Shown here: piece by piece, positions 26,849 to 36,513 of the stretch
Layout of the letters: each line of letters begins with the position of its first letter
How positions within the stretch are numbered: position 1 is the stretch's first letter
NCBI RefSeq assembly: GCF_029239295.1
Contig: NZ_JAQZBC010000016.1
Location: 1-64,000, forward strand
Reading direction: 5' to 3'
Length of the DNA stretch: 64,000 nt
DNA from: Sphingomonas sp.
Lineage (GTDB): Bacteria > Pseudomonadota > Alphaproteobacteria > Sphingomonadales > Sphingomonadaceae
Notes under the pieces: generated by a model
What the model was told of the DNA's origin: nothing
Databases searched by the model: none
What the model saw: only the letters and a program-made list of their open reading frames with translations
Made by a program: the position numbers and the translations under genes

Positions 26849-28480
26849 CTAGTCGACGGTCACCGCCAGAACATAGCCTTCCATCCGCTGGCGGATCAGC
26901 TTCTTGTCGATCTTCCCCGTCGCGCCCAGCGGGATCTCGTCGACGAAGACGACGTCGTCGGGCATCCACCATTTGGCGATCTTCCCTTCCAGGAAAGCGA
27001 GCAGGTCGTCGCCGGTCGCTTCTTCGCCGGGATTGAGCTGGCACAGCAGGATCGGGCGCTCGTCCCATTTCGGGTGTGCCACCCCGATCACCGCCGCGAT
27101 CGCGACGGAGGGGTGGCCGACCGCGATATTCTCGATCTCGATCGAGCTGATCCATTCGCCGCCCGATTTCACCACATCCTTGGCCCGGTCGGTGATCTGC
27201 ATATAGCCGCGCCCGTCGATCGTCGCGACGTCACCGGTGTCGAAATAGCCCTCGCCATCCAGGATCTCGCCGCCCTCGCCGCCGAAATAGGACGATACGA
27301 TCGTCGGCCCCTTGATCTTGAGGTGGCCGAAGGTCTCGCCGTCGTGCGGCAGCGGGTTGCCGTCATCGTCGGTCAGCTTGAACTTCAGCCCGCACATCAG
27401 ACGGCCCTGCTTGATCTTGTGCGCGACCTGCGCGTCGTCATCCATCGCCGCTACCTCGGCAGAGGGGGTGGACAGCGTCGCCAGCGGCGATGTCTCGGTC
27501 ATCCCCCAGCCTTGCGTAACTTCCACGCCGAATTCATCGCGGAAGGCGCGGACGAGCGCCTCGGGCACGGCCGACCCGCCGATGGTCACGCGCTGGAGCG
27601 AATCGATCCGCCGCCCCGATGTACGCAGATACTGGAGCAGCCCCTGCCACACGGTCGGCACTGCCGCCGAATAGGTGACGCCCTCGGCCTCGATCAGGTC
27701 GCAGATCGATTCGCCATCCATCCGCGGCCCCGGCAGCACCAGCTTCGCACCGACGGCGGGGGCGGAATAGACCACGCCCCACGCATTGGCATGGTACATC
27801 GGCACCACCAGCAGCACCGTGTCACGCGCCGACAGCGCGAGCGCATCGGCCTGCAGCGTCAGCATGGTGTGCAGATAATTGGAACGGTGCGAATACAGCA
27901 CGCCCTTGGGATTACCGGTCGTGCCGCTGGTGTAGCAGAGGCCGCAGGCGAGGTTTTCGTCGAACCCGCCCCAGGCATATTCCGCCGGCTCGCCTGCGAT
28001 CCAATCGTCGAACGCGGTGGCGGCATAATCGGTCGCCGGCATCGAGGCTGCGTCGCACAGGAAGATCACCCGCTCGATCGACGGCGCCTGCGGCAGCAAC
28101 TGCGCAACAAGATCGGCGCAGTTCGGATCGGCCAGCAGGATGCGATCACCGGCGTGGTTGGCGATATAGACGATCTGCTCCAGGAACAGCCGCGGGTTCA
28201 GCGTGTGGAGCACCGCGCCCATGTTCGTCGCGCCATACCAGGCGGCGAGATGGCGATGGCTGTTCCACCCCATCGTCGCGACGCGGTCACCCTGGCGGAT
28301 GCCGGCGCGCGCCAGCGCCGCGGACACTTGCTTTGCGATGTCGCGGACGCCGGCATAATCGCTGCGCGTGACGAGGCCAGCGGCATCGCGCGACACGACT
28401 TCGCGCGTCGGCTGCCAGGTGGCCGCATGGTCGAGGAAGGTATCGACGGTCAGTTGCCCCGACTGCATCAGCCCCAGCAT
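26849..28480 (-). CDS. long/medium-chain acyl-CoA synthetase (FadD-like)
   Basis: AMP-forming ligase of 543 residues that activates fatty acids to CoA esters. The phosphate loop [19 protein letters not shown] is near residue 190, the GWGMTETSP motif near 330, the hinge [16 protein letters not shown] near 440, and the conserved catalytic Lys in [13 protein letters not shown] at the end. This pattern is the usual long-chain/medium-chain group (AlkK or FadD-like). AGGAGAA lies 4 bases before the ATG. It lies downstream of an acyl-CoA dehydrogenase gene on the same strand, which suggests joint use in beta-oxidation, but 226 bases separate them and separate promoters are possible. Confidence 0.92.
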   Translation of the reverse strand: MLGLMQSGQLTVDTFLDHAATWQPTREVVSRDAAGLVTRSDYAGVRDIAKQVSAALARAGIRQGDRVATMGWNSHRHLAAWYGATNMGAVLHTLNPRLFLEQIVYIANHAGDRILLADPNCADLVAQLLPQAPSIERVIFLCDAASMPATDYAATAFDDWIAGEPAEYAWGGFDENLACGLCYTSGTTGNPKGVLYSHRSNYLHTMLTLQADALALSARDTVLLVVPMYHANAWGVVYSAPAVGAKLVLPGPRMDGESICDLIEAEGVTYSAAVPTVWQGLLQYLRTSGRRIDSLQRVTIGGSAVPEALVRAFRDEFGVEVTQGWGMTETSPLATLSTPSAEVAAMDDDAQVAHKIKQGRLMCGLKFKLTDDDGNPLPHDGETFGHLKIKGPTIVSSYFGGEGGEILDGEGYFDTGDVATIDGRGYMQITDRAKDVVKSGGEWISSIEIENIAVGHPSVAIAAVIGVAHPKWDERPILLCQLNPGEEATGDDLLAFLEGKIAKWWMPDDVVFVDEIPLGATGKIDKKLIRQRMEGYVLAVTVD

Positions 28481-28706
28481 CAGTTTCTCCTAATATGTTT
28501 TTGACCCCGGCAGTGGGATGCGCGGGGCGCCGTTCGGTCGGCATTATGGTGGCGAGAGAAGAAGAAGCGGCGCGGCTGGTCAAGCACTGACTGCCGCCCC
28601 TTCATGCGCCGCGTCAGGCAATGCGGCGAATGAACGGTCGCGCGCGCTGTCCCACCCGGGAAGATCCCCCGGCCGGCCCCGGCGTACGGCGGGGAAACAC
28701 TTGGGG

Positions 28707-29885
28707 TCAGGCGCCCTGCGCAGCTTTCCAGTCACGCTTCACCTTCTTCGCGAGGCTCCATTTGTGAACCTCCGTGGGGCCGTCATAGATGCGGAAGGCG
28801 CGGACCTCGCGGAACACCTGCTCGACGATCGTGTCGCCGCTGACGCCGGTCGCGCCCATCACCTGGACGCAGCGATCGGCGATACGCATCAGCGCCTCCG
28901 ACACCGCGACTTTCGCCATCGAGCTTTCGACCGTGCCCAGCACGCCGGTGTCGAGCACGTCGGCGCACCAGTCGATCATCAGTTCGGCCTGCTTCAGGTC
29001 GATCAGGTTTTCCGCCAGCATGAAGCCGACGCCCTCATGGTCGACCAGCGGCTTGCCGAAGGCGTGGCGGCGGTTGGCGTAATCGGTCGCGATCTCGTGC
29101 GCGCGGGCGCAGGCGCCATGCCAGCGCATGCAATGGGTCAGCCGCGCCGGCGCAAGCCGGACCTGCGCCAGCTTGAAGCCGTCGCCGGGGTCGCCCAGCA
29201 TCTGGTCGGCCGGCACGCGCAGATTGTCGATCGTCACCACCGAATGGCCGCCCGGCATCGAGCTGTCGATCGTGTCGAGCACGCGTTCGATGCGAATGGC
29301 GGGATCGGGCAGGTCGACGAGGAACATCGACGCGCCCTCATCAGCCTTGGCCATCACGATGCCGACCTTCGCCCCATCCGCGCCGGTGATGAAGGTCTTG
29401 CGGCCGTTGATGACCCAATGGTTGCCGTCGCGCACCGCCGTGGTGCGCATCATCGACGGGTCGGACCCTGCGCCGCCGCCGCCCTCGCCGTCCATTGCGG
29501 GTTCGGTCATGAAGAAGGCACTGCGCGCCTCGCCGCTGACCAGTGGCTTCAGGAAGCGTTCCTTCAGCTCCGGGCTCGCTTTCTGGCCGAGGAGGTACAT
29601 GTTGCCCTCGTCCGGCGCCATCACGTTGACCGCGAGCGGCCCCAGCGGCGACAGGCCGGAGGCGCGCAGCACGTCCGCCGTTTCGCGGTGGGTCAAATGA
29701 CCGCCATCGGGCAGGATGTGCGGCGTGAGAACGCCCGCCTCGCGCGCCAGCCCGCGCATTTCCTGCACGAGTTCGTCCGACGGCCCATGCGAACCGCAGC
29801 GCGGATCGCGCTCATAGGGGACGATCCGCTCGCGCACGAACGCCTCGACCCTGGCGGCGATCTCCTGGCCTTTGTTCATCCCCAT
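28707..29885 (-). CDS. acyl-CoA dehydrogenase (ACAD10/11-like short form)
   Basis: FAD enzyme of 392 residues of the group with the C-terminal IYDGPTEVHKWSLAKK, as in ACAD10/11-like and related bacterial dehydrogenases. Other family parts are FFMTEPAMDGEGGGGAGSDP, where a Gly-rich insert lengthens the usual TEP..AGSD motif, and GRKTFITGADGAK, RRHAFGKPLVDHEGVGFMLA and MGATGVSGD. It probably oxidises branched or unusual acyl-CoA. Two in-frame ATGs (29885, 29879) are possible starts and neither has a strong ribosome binding site. The acyl-CoA synthetase gene lies downstream on the same strand. Confidence 0.9.
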   Translation of the reverse strand: MGMNKGQEIAARVEAFVRERIVPYERDPRCGSHGPSDELVQEMRGLAREAGVLTPHILPDGGHLTHRETADVLRASGLSPLGPLAVNVMAPDEGNMYLLGQKASPELKERFLKPLVSGEARSAFFMTEPAMDGEGGGGAGSDPSMMRTTAVRDGNHWVINGRKTFITGADGAKVGIVMAKADEGASMFLVDLPDPAIRIERVLDTIDSSMPGGHSVVTIDNLRVPADQMLGDPGDGFKLAQVRLAPARLTHCMRWHGACARAHEIATDYANRRHAFGKPLVDHEGVGFMLAENLIDLKQAELMIDWCADVLDTGVLGTVESSMAKVAVSEALMRIADRCVQVMGATGVSGDTIVEQVFREVRAFRIYDGPTEVHKWSLAKKVKRDWKAAQGA

Positions 29886-29914
29886 TCCCGCATGATTGTT
29901 GTCAGATGAGGGGG

Positions 29915-30898
29915 CTAATGTCGTGTTTCGTTTCGTGTCGCCAGTCTTATCACCGCCCCCTCGGCGTCTAGAAACCAGCGGTAGGTCGCCTCAATCCCCT
30001 CGCGAAGCGCGATGCTGGGTTGCCATCCCAGGCCCCGAAGCATCCCCGAATCCATCAGCTTGCGCGGCGTCCCGTCCGGCTTTGTTTCGTCGCGAGCGAT
30101 CGTGCCGGTAAAACCGACCGCGTCCGCCACCATCTTGGCCAGTTCGTGGATCGTCACGTCCTCGCCAAAACCGACGTTGATCGGGCCGTCGCCTGAATAT
30201 TCCCGCATCAGGAACACACAGGCATCCGCCAGATCATCGACGTGCAGGAATTCGCGCCGCGGCGTGCCGCTGCCCCAGATCTCCATCGTCGCCGCGCCCT
30301 GCCCCCGCGCCTCATGTGCCTTGCGGATCAGCGCCGGCAGCACGTGGCTTGATTGCAGGTCGAAATTGTCGCCCGGCCCGTACAGGTTGGCAGGCATGGC
30401 GGAGATGAAGTCGCAGCCATGCTGCCGCCGATACGCCTGCGCCAGCTTGATCCCGGCGATCTTGGCGATCGCATACCATTCGTTGGTCGGCTCCAGCGCC
30501 CCGGTCAGCAGCGCGTCCTCGCGGATCGGCTGGGGCGCCAGCCGGGGGTAAATGCAGGAGGAGCCAAGGAACAGCAGCTTCTCCACGCCGCTGCGATACG
30601 CCGCGTCGATGACGTTCGCGGCGATCATCAGATTGTCGTGGAGAAAATCGGCGGGATGATGATCGTTGGCCAGGATCCCGCCCACCTTCGCGGCGGCGAC
30701 GAAGACCGCGTCGGGGCGGTTCACCCGGAACCATGCGCGCACGGCTGCCTGATCCTTCAGGTCCAGGTCGGCGCGACCGATGGTCAGGATGGTGCAATGC
30801 TCCCCGCGGAGCCGACGCACCAGCGCGGAACCGACCATGCCGCGATGCCCGGCGACGAACACGCGCTTGCCCGCCAGCTCATACCGCGCGCCGATCAT
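29915..30898 (-). CDS. fcl: GDP-L-fucose synthase
   Basis: Epimerase-reductase of 327 residues that converts GDP-4-keto-6-deoxymannose to GDP-L-fucose with NADPH. The N-terminal [17 protein letters not shown] is the family's cofactor motif; [45 protein letters not shown] with the active Tyr-Lys, and [10 protein letters not shown] are characteristic. It lies 36 bases after gmd on the same strand, which supplies its substrate. The product probably feeds a fucose-containing exopolysaccharide or lipopolysaccharide. Confidence 0.96.
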   Translation of the reverse strand: MIGARYELAGKRVFVAGHRGMVGSALVRRLRGEHCTILTIGRADLDLKDQAAVRAWFRVNRPDAVFVAAAKVGGILANDHHPADFLHDNLMIAANVIDAAYRSGVEKLLFLGSSCIYPRLAPQPIREDALLTGALEPTNEWYAIAKIAGIKLAQAYRRQHGCDFISAMPANLYGPGDNFDLQSSHVLPALIRKAHEARGQGAATMEIWGSGTPRREFLHVDDLADACVFLMREYSGDGPINVGFGEDVTIHELAKMVADAVGFTGTIARDETKPDGTPRKLMDSGMLRGLGWQPSIALREGIEATYRWFLDAEGAVIRLATRNETRH

Positions 30899-30934
30899 GC
30901 CGCTGGGCCCGTCGTGTTCCGTGCCGCGCGCATG

Positions 30935-32002
30935 TCATGCGCCCCGGGCGATCGGGGCGGTCTCCATCTCCTCCAGATCCGCGAGCACCATTTCGCGCGC
31001 GAGGTCACGCACCGGCGTCTCGTGCGTCCAGCCCAGCTTTTGCTTCGCCTTGCGCGGGTCGCCGATCAGCAGGTCGACTTCGGTCGGGCGGAAATAGAGC
31101 GGGTCAACTTCCACCCGGCAATCGCCGCTGCGCTCGCAATAGCCCTTCTCGGCCACGCCCTCACCGTCCCAGCGCAATGTGATCCCGACATCGGCGAACG
31201 CCCATTCGACGAACCGGCGCACCGGCGTCGTCTCGCCCGTCGCCAGTACATAATCGTCGGGCTCGTCCTGCTGCAGCATCATCCACATGCCGCGGACATA
31301 TTCGCGCGCATGGCCCCAGTCGCGCCGGGCATCGAGGTTCCCCAGGTACAGCCGCTCCTGCCGCCCCAGCCTGATCGCGGCGGCCGCGCGGGTAATCTTG
31401 CGGGTGACGAATGTTTCGCCGCGTAGCGGGCTTTCGTGGTTGAACAGGATGCCGTTCGACGCATGCATCCTATAGGCCTCGCGATAGTTCACCACGATCC
31501 AATAGCCGTACAATTTGGCGACGCCGTAGGGGGATCGCGGATAGAAAGGCGTGGTTTCGCGCTGCGGCACTTCCTGCACTAGGCCGTAGAGCTCCGACGT
31601 TGATGCCTGGTAGAACCGTGTGGTCTTCTCCATCCCCAGGATGCGGATCGCCTCCAGCAGCCGCAGCGTGCCCAGCGCATCTGCGTTGGCGGTATATTCC
31701 GGGGATTCGAAGCTCACCTGCACATGGCTTTGCGCGGCCAGATTGTAGATTTCGCTCGGGCGCACCTGCTGCACCAGCCTGATCAGATTGGTCGCATCAG
31801 TGAGGTCGCCATAATGAAGGTGAAAGCGCTGATCCTGTTCGTGGGGATCCTGATAGATGTGTTCGATCCGCCCCGTGTTGAACGAAGACGATCGTCGCTT
31901 CACGCCATGGACGTGATAGCCCTTCGCCAGCAGCAACTCTGACAGATACGCCCCGTCCTGCCCCGTCACTCCGGTGATCAGCGCCACCTCGCGTTCCGAC
32001 AT
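30935..32002 (-). CDS. gmd: GDP-mannose 4,6-dehydratase
   Basis: SDR-type dehydratase of 355 residues that starts GDP-fucose synthesis from GDP-mannose. Family patterns are [19 protein letters not shown] at the start, [52 protein letters not shown] and [17 protein letters not shown] with catalytic Tyr-Lys, and [17 protein letters not shown] placed the start at 32002, where the conserved sequence begins; the frame is open for 38 more codons upstream without conserved content. It forms a two-gene unit with fcl and is divergent from ahpC across 297 bases. Confidence 0.96.
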   Translation of the reverse strand: MSEREVALITGVTGQDGAYLSELLLAKGYHVHGVKRRSSSFNTGRIEHIYQDPHEQDQRFHLHYGDLTDATNLIRLVQQVRPSEIYNLAAQSHVQVSFESPEYTANADALGTLRLLEAIRILGMEKTTRFYQASTSELYGLVQEVPQRETTPFYPRSPYGVAKLYGYWIVVNYREAYRMHASNGILFNHESPLRGETFVTRKITRAAAAIRLGRQERLYLGNLDARRDWGHAREYVRGMWMMLQQDEPDDYVLATGETTPVRRFVEWAFADVGITLRWDGEGVAEKGYCERSGDCRVEVDPLYFRPTEVDLLIGDPRKAKQKLGWTHETPVRDLAREMVLADLEEMETAPIARGA

Positions 32003-32201
32003 CCTGTTTCCCCGCCCCGTTAACCCTGAGGCTAGGTGGCACATCGGCGCCCGGCAAGCCGGCTCCGCAGGTATTCGGCCGATCGGCCTGTCGCATTTTG
32101 ACGCGCTGCGGCGCATGTTAATCCGGGTCGGCGGCGCTATTGCGCCCAGCGACTTGCGCGTAATCGGCTAAGCCACTCAACCAGCATCGTTTCATTCGCT
32201 T

Positions 32202-32224
32202 GCTGATCGACGCAGTCGATCAGC
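32202..32224. promoter_or_regulatory. inverted repeat upstream of ahpC
   Basis: Perfect 10-base inverted repeat GCTGATCGAC / GTCGATCAGC around a GCA centre, 76 bases before the ahpC start. Just downstream TTGATC (32244-32249) and TATCTG (32266-32271) are 16 bases apart and could be a weak promoter, which would place the palindrome where an activator usually binds. It does not match the OxyR pattern well. Confidence 0.45.
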
Positions 32225-32299
32225 GAGAGCGAAGATAAACGATTTGATCACTCGCTGCGGCGCACTATCTGGGGGGAGCATTCACCCAAGGAGTTACGC

Positions 32300-32863
32300 A
32301 TGTCGCTTATCGGCACGACCATCAAGCCGTTCGAGACCCAGGCCTATAAGGATGGCAAGTTCATCACCGTCACCGACGCGGACACGCGCGGCAAGTGGGC
32401 GGTGTTCTTCTTCTATCCGGCCGATTTCACCTTCGTGTGCCCGACCGAGCTGGAGGACCTCGCCGACCATTACGAGACGTTCCAGAAGATGGGCGTCGAG
32501 ATCTACTCGGTGTCCACCGACACGCACTTCAGCCACAAGGCATGGCACGATACCTCGCCGGCGATCGGCAAGATCAAGTTCACCATGCTGGGCGACCAGA
32601 ACCACACGATCTCGAACAATTTCGACATCCTGCGCGCTGGTCAGGGCCTGGCCGATCGCGGCACCTTCGTCGTTGATCCGGATGGCGTGATCCAGCTGAT
32701 GGAAGTCACCAGCGAGGGCGTCGGCCGCAACGCGGTCGAGCTGCTGCGCAAGATCAAGGCGGCGCAGTACATTGCGGCGCACCCGGGTGAGGTTTGCCCG
32801 GCGAAGTGGGAAGAGGGTGAAACCACGCTCGCCCCGTCGCTCGACCTCGTCGGCAAGATCTGA
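32300..32863 (+). CDS. ahpC: alkyl hydroperoxide reductase subunit C (2-Cys peroxiredoxin)
   Basis: Peroxiredoxin of 187 residues that reduces hydrogen peroxide and organic peroxides. The peroxidatic Cys47 lies in [17 protein letters not shown] and the resolving Cys166 in [13 protein letters not shown], as in typical AhpC. AAGGAG lies 7 bases before the ATG. A hairpin terminator follows the stop, and ahpF, which supplies electrons, begins 277 bases downstream, so the two are probably partly independent transcripts. The palindrome upstream may be the regulatory site. Confidence 0.98.
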   Translation: MSLIGTTIKPFETQAYKDGKFITVTDADTRGKWAVFFFYPADFTFVCPTELEDLADHYETFQKMGVEIYSVSTDTHFSHKAWHDTSPAIGKIKFTMLGDQNHTISNNFDILRAGQGLADRGTFVVDPDGVIQLMEVTSEGVGRNAVELLRKIKAAQYIAAHPGEVCPAKWEEGETTLAPSLDLVGKI

Positions 32864-32880
32864 GCCCACGCGCAACGATC

Positions 32881-32911
32881 CTGGACGGGGCAGCGTAACC
32901 GCCCCGTCCAG
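32881..32911 (+). terminator. terminator hairpin after ahpC
   Basis: Perfect 11-base inverted repeat CTGGACGGGGC / GCCCCGTCCAG with a 9-base loop, 17 bases past the ahpC stop. No T run follows. It may reduce ahpF expression relative to ahpC. Confidence 0.65.
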
Positions 32912-32917
32912 CCACGC

Positions 32918-32945
32918 CGTCATGCCGGGCCCGTCCCGGCATCCA
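32918..32945. repeat. REP-like extragenic palindrome
   Basis: The sequence CGTCATGCCGGGCCCGTCCC followed by GGCATCCA contains the 8-base arms ATGCCGGG (32922-32929) and CCCGGCAT (32935-32942). Its CGTCAT...CCGG..GGCATCC text resembles short palindromes that recur between genes of sphingomonads; partial relatives occur at 35841 and 58108. Confidence 0.45.
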
Positions 32946-33042
32946 CCACCCCGCAGGCGCGCCCCCGCGCCCGGTAAGCGGGACAAGGATGGGCCCCGGC
33001 CACCCGGCCGGGGCGACGACGTTCCCTCACCTGCCCTCATGC

Positions 33043-33104
33043 CAGCGGTGCGGCGCAACTCCCCCCGCGTCTCCCCCTGTCCCCGATGCGGGGCCGCACC
33101 GCTG
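33043..33104 (+). repeat. long-loop inverted repeat before ahpF
   Basis: Perfect 12-base arms CAGCGGTGCGGC (33043-33054) and GCCGCACCGCTG (33093-33104) separated by 38 bases, ending 36 bases before the ahpF start. It may fold in the ahpF leader and could act as a processing or attenuation signal. No coding frame is supported in the 277 bases between ahpC and ahpF. Confidence 0.4.
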
Positions 33105-33140
33105 ACATGACGGCAGCCACCAATCACAGGAGGGCTCTTG

Positions 33141-34718
33141 ATGCTCGACCAGAATCTGAAGACCCAGCTCAAGGGGTATCTTGCCAACATCCGCCAGCCG
33201 ATCGAGCTGGTCGCATCCGCGAACGACAGCACCAAGTCGCGCGAGATGCTGGAACTGCTGGATGAAATCGCCGCGCTGTCTGATCAGGTCAGCGTGGTGG
33301 GCGCCGACGACGATCAGCGTCGCCCCTCGTTCCTGATCCGCCGCGTCGGCACCGACATCGGGGTGCGCTTCGCCGGCGTGCCGATGGGGCATGAATTCAC
33401 CTCGCTCGTCCTCGCCCTGCTCCAGGTCGGCGGCCACCCGCCGAAGCTGTCGCAGGAGGTGATCGAACAGGTCCAGGCGCTCGACGGCGACTATCAGTTC
33501 GAAAGCTATTTCTCGCTCACCTGCCAGAATTGCCCCGACGTGGTTCAGGCGCTGAACCTCATGAGCGTGCTCAATCCGCGCATCCGCCACGTCGCGATCG
33601 AAGGTGGCGCGTTCCAGGACGAGGTCGAGGCGCGACAGATCATGTCGGTGCCGGCGATCTTCCTCAACGGACAGCCGTTCGCGCAGGGCCGCATGGACGT
33701 GGAGCAGATCCTCGCCAAGCTCGATACCGGCGCCGTCGCGCGCACCGCGGAGAAGATCTCGGCCAAGGAGCCGTTCGAGGTGCTGGTGGTCGGCGGCGGT
33801 CCCGCTGGCGCGGCCGCGGCGATCTATGCCGCGCGCAAGGGCATCCGCACCGGCATCGCGACCGAGCGGTTCGGCGGGCAGGTGCTCGACACCATGTCGA
33901 TCGAGAATTTCATCTCGGTCCCGCACACCGAGGGCCCCAAGCTGGTGGCCCAGCTCGAACAGCATGTCGGCGACTATGACGTCGATGTGATGAACTTGCA
34001 GAAGGCGGCGAAGCTGGTCCCGGCCAGCCAGGAAGGCGGCCTCCACGAAGTGACGCTGGAAAGCGGCGCGACGCTGAAGGCGCGGACCGTGATCCTGTCC
34101 ACCGGCGCGCGCTGGCGCCAGATGAACGTGCCGGGCGAGGACGCCTACCGCAACAAGGGCGTGACCTATTGCCCGCACTGCGATGGCCCCTTGTTCAAGG
34201 GCAAGCGTGTCGCCGTGATCGGCGGCGGCAATTCGGGCGTCGAGGCGGCGATCGACCTTGCCGGCATCGTTGCGCACGTCACGCTGATCGAATTCGATCG
34301 CGAGCTGCGCGCCGACGCGGTGCTTCAGCGCAAGCTCGCCAGCCTGCCGAACGTGAAGGTCATCACCTCCGCGCTCACCACCGAGGTGAAGGGTGACGGC
34401 AGCAAGGTGACGTCGCTCACCTACAAGGATCGCAACAACGATACGCTGCACGAGATCGAACTGGAGGGCATCTTCGTCCAGATCGGCCTCGTCCCGAACA
34501 CCGAATGGCTGAAGGATGCGGTCGCGCTGTCGAACCGCGGCGAGATCGAGATCGACCATCGCGGCGAAACCTCGCGGCCGGGCATCTTTGCCGCGGGTGA
34601 CTGCACGACCGTGCCGTACAAGCAGATCGTGATTGCCATGGGCGAAGGCTCGAAGGCGTCGCTGTCCGCGTTCGATTATCTCATCCGCCTGCCGGCCGAC
34701 CTCGCCGAGGCGGCCTGA
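33141..34718 (+). CDS. ahpF: alkyl hydroperoxide reductase subunit F
   Basis: Flavoprotein of 525 residues that passes electrons from NADH to AhpC. The N-terminal thioredoxin-like domains carry Cys128-Cys131 (TCQNCPDV); the FAD site [19 protein letters not shown] is near 217-235; the thioredoxin-reductase-like disulfide is Cys344-Cys347 (YCPHCDGP), followed by the NAD site [14 protein letters not shown] use the ATG at 33141, with AGGAGG 8 bases upstream, rather than the TTG one codon before. A terminator hairpin follows the stop. Confidence 0.97.
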   Translation: MLDQNLKTQLKGYLANIRQPIELVASANDSTKSREMLELLDEIAALSDQVSVVGADDDQRRPSFLIRRVGTDIGVRFAGVPMGHEFTSLVLALLQVGGHPPKLSQEVIEQVQALDGDYQFESYFSLTCQNCPDVVQALNLMSVLNPRIRHVAIEGGAFQDEVEARQIMSVPAIFLNGQPFAQGRMDVEQILAKLDTGAVARTAEKISAKEPFEVLVVGGGPAGAAAAIYAARKGIRTGIATERFGGQVLDTMSIENFISVPHTEGPKLVAQLEQHVGDYDVDVMNLQKAAKLVPASQEGGLHEVTLESGATLKARTVILSTGARWRQMNVPGEDAYRNKGVTYCPHCDGPLFKGKRVAVIGGGNSGVEAAIDLAGIVAHVTLIEFDRELRADAVLQRKLASLPNVKVITSALTTEVKGDGSKVTSLTYKDRNNDTLHEIELEGIFVQIGLVPNTEWLKDAVALSNRGEIEIDHRGETSRPGIFAAGDCTTVPYKQIVIAMGEGSKASLSAFDYLIRLPADLAEAA

Positions 34719-34724
34719 ACCTGC

Positions 34725-34754
34725 CGCCCCGGCGCTGCGATCGGCGCCGGGGCG
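34725..34754 (+). terminator. terminator hairpin after ahpF
   Basis: Perfect 11-base inverted repeat CGCCCCGGCGC / GCGCCGGGGCG with an 8-base loop, beginning 6 bases past the ahpF stop and followed by a T-containing stretch (CTTTCCC, TTTGTCTT). Confidence 0.7.
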
Positions 34755-34842
34755 CACCGCTTTCCCGCATTTGTCTTAAGCTCGCCGCAATCCTCATGCG
34801 ATAGGCGGCGCCGGACGACGCCGGACAAGGGAAGCGGAGTAT

Positions 34843-35820
34843 ATGGCCTATCTCGTCACCGGCGCGGCCGGGTTCATCGGTGCCGCGGTCGCGCGGCGGC
34901 TGCTGGATCGCGGCGAGCAGGTCGTCGGCATCGACAACCTCAACGATTATTACGACGTCCAGCTGAAGCGCGATCGGCTGGCGACGCTCGCTGGCGCTGC
35001 CTTCACCTTTGCCGAAGTCGATATCGCCGACAATGCGGCGCTCACCGCCGCGCTCGCGCCGCACCGGATCACCCACATCATCCATCTCGCGGCACAACCT
35101 GGCGTGCGCTACTCGATCACCAATCCCCACGCCTATGTGCAGTCCAACGTGGTGGGCCAGCTCAACCTGCTGGAATATGCCCGCGGCCTGGATGGTCTTG
35201 TCTCGATTAGCTACGCCTCGTCCAGCTCGGTATACGGCGGCAATACCAAGCTGCCGTTCGCGGAAGACGACCGGGTCGATACGCCCGTCTCGCTTTATGC
35301 CGCGACCAAGAAGGCGGACGAGCTGATGGGCCATGTCTATGCCCATCTCTATCGCCTGCCCCTCACCGGCCTGCGCTTCTTCACCGTCTACGGCCCATGG
35401 AGCCGCCCCGACATGGCGACGTGGCTGTTCGCCGACGCGATCCTGAACGGCCGGCCGATCCGCGTCTTCAACCATGGTGACATGAGCCGCGACTTCACCT
35501 TCATCGACGACATCGTCTCAGGCGTGATCGCAGTGACCGACAGCCCGCCGATCGATGATGGCAGCATCCCGCCGCACCGCGTCTACAATATCGGCAACAA
35601 CAAGCCCGAACCGCTGCTGCGCATGATCGACGTGCTGGAGGATGCGCTCGGCATCAAGGCGGTGCGCAGCCTGGAGCCGATGCAGCCCGGCGACGTCCCC
35701 GCCACCTACGCTGACATCACCGCGATCCAGCGCGATCACGGCTTTGCCCCCGCCACTCCGATCGAGGTCGGCATCCCCCGCTTCGTCGACTGGTTTAAAA
35801 GCTACCACAAGATCGCCTGA
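34843..35820 (+). CDS. UDP-glucuronate 4-epimerase-like NAD-dependent epimerase
   Basis: Extended SDR of 325 residues, best placed with the UDP-glucuronate 4-epimerases that make UDP-galacturonate. The lead YLVTGAAGFIGAAVARRLL is the NAD site; GIDNLNDYYDVQLKRDRL, HLAAQPGVRYSITNPHAYV, YASSSSVYGGNTKLPF and the catalytic Tyr-Lys of SLYAATKKADELM are group hallmarks, as is FFTVYGPWSRPDMA. It would provide an acidic sugar for exopolysaccharide, in line with galE, gmd and fcl elsewhere in the window. AAGCGGAG precedes the ATG. The lysis cassette begins 144 bases downstream but is separated by a promoter-like region. Confidence 0.88.
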   Translation: MAYLVTGAAGFIGAAVARRLLDRGEQVVGIDNLNDYYDVQLKRDRLATLAGAAFTFAEVDIADNAALTAALAPHRITHIIHLAAQPGVRYSITNPHAYVQSNVVGQLNLLEYARGLDGLVSISYASSSSVYGGNTKLPFAEDDRVDTPVSLYAATKKADELMGHVYAHLYRLPLTGLRFFTVYGPWSRPDMATWLFADAILNGRPIRVFNHGDMSRDFTFIDDIVSGVIAVTDSPPIDDGSIPPHRVYNIGNNKPEPLLRMIDVLEDALGIKAVRSLEPMQPGDVPATYADITAIQRDHGFAPATPIEVGIPRFVDWFKSYHKIA

Positions 35821-35840
35821 CCCCTCCCCCGAACCTCCGG

Positions 35841-35861
35841 CGTCATTCCCGCGCGGGCGGG
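35841..35861. repeat. degenerate REP-like extragenic element
   Basis: CGTCATTCCCGCGCGGGCGG directly after the epimerase gene; CCCGC / GCGGG forms a short hairpin. The CGTCAT start resembles the element at 32918. It could also help end the epimerase transcript. Confidence 0.35.
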
Positions 35862-35932
35862 CTCGATAACCGCGGCCGTTGCGGCTCCTGCGCCGACACC
35901 CGCCGCTGTCCTACATCTGCCCAGCCGATTAT

Positions 35933-35947
35933 GTTCCCTTTCTGTTC
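35933..35947 (+). promoter_or_regulatory. alphaproteobacterial SOS (LexA) box before the lysis cassette
   Basis: GTTC (35933-35936), seven bases, GTTC (35944-35947): an exact match to the GTTC-N7-GTTC operator known for alphaproteobacterial LexA. It ends 6 bases before the ribosome binding site AGGAGAGG (35954-35961) and 17 bases before the endolysin ATG, a place where a bound repressor would block transcription start. About one chance match is expected in a window of this size, so the position is the main argument. Confidence 0.65.
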
Positions 35948-35964
35948 CCACGCAGGAGAGGACC

Positions 35965-36501
35965 ATGATCGACGATCTCATCGACGCAGTGATCGACCGC
36001 GAAGGCGGCTACACTCATCACCCGGCGGACCGCGGCGGCGCGACTCGCTGGGGCATTACCGAGGCGGTGGCGCGCGCCAACGGCTATGCCGGCGACATGC
36101 GCCATTTCGCGCGCGAGGCCGCCGCCGCCATCTACCGCCGTATCTATTGGCAGCGCCCGCGGATCGACGATGTCGCGACGCGCGCGCCGCTGATCGCGGC
36201 GGAATTGTTCGACACCGGCGTCAACATGGGGCCGTCGGTCGCGATCGGCTTCTTTCAGCGCGCGCTGAACGCGCTCAATCGCGGCGCGCGCGATTATCCC
36301 GACGTGCTGATCGACGGGCGCATCGGCCCGCAGACGCTGGGTGCGCTCGACGGCTTCCTCGCGACGCGCGGGGCGGCCGGTGAAACCGTGCTGCTCAAGG
36401 CACTCGAGGCGCTGCAGGGCGAACGCTACCTCACCCTCGCCGAACGGCGGCCCGCGAACGAGGCGTTCCTCTACGGCTGGCTCGCCAACCGCCTCGCCTG
36501 A
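35965..36501 (+). CDS. GH108-family endolysin (predicted N-acetylmuramidase)
   Basis: Protein of 178 residues of glycoside hydrolase family 108 with a C-terminal peptidoglycan-binding part. The motif DREGGYTHHPADRGGATRWGI (written here in parts: REGGY then PADRGGATRWGIT) holds the catalytic Glu13, and AELFDTGVNMGPSVAIGFFQ and DGRIGPQTLGAL are typical of the family. Such enzymes cut the glycan strands of murein and serve as phage or gene-transfer-agent endolysins. There is no signal peptide, so release would need the holin encoded 12 bases downstream. GGAGAGG lies before the ATG, and an SOS-type box lies just upstream. No capsid, tail or integrase gene is near. Confidence 0.9.
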   Translation: MIDDLIDAVIDREGGYTHHPADRGGATRWGITEAVARANGYAGDMRHFAREAAAAIYRRIYWQRPRIDDVATRAPLIAAELFDTGVNMGPSVAIGFFQRALNALNRGARDYPDVLIDGRIGPQTLGALDGFLATRGAAGETVLLKALEALQGERYLTLAERRPANEAFLYGWLANRLA

Positions 36502-36513
36502 AGGAGAAGGCTC

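Noticed and set aside
25601..28504. A 967-codon plus-strand open frame across the IorB-like and acyl-CoA synthetase genes.
   Set aside because: It spans two well-supported minus-strand genes and reads as Arg/His-rich text without domains; it is a shadow frame.
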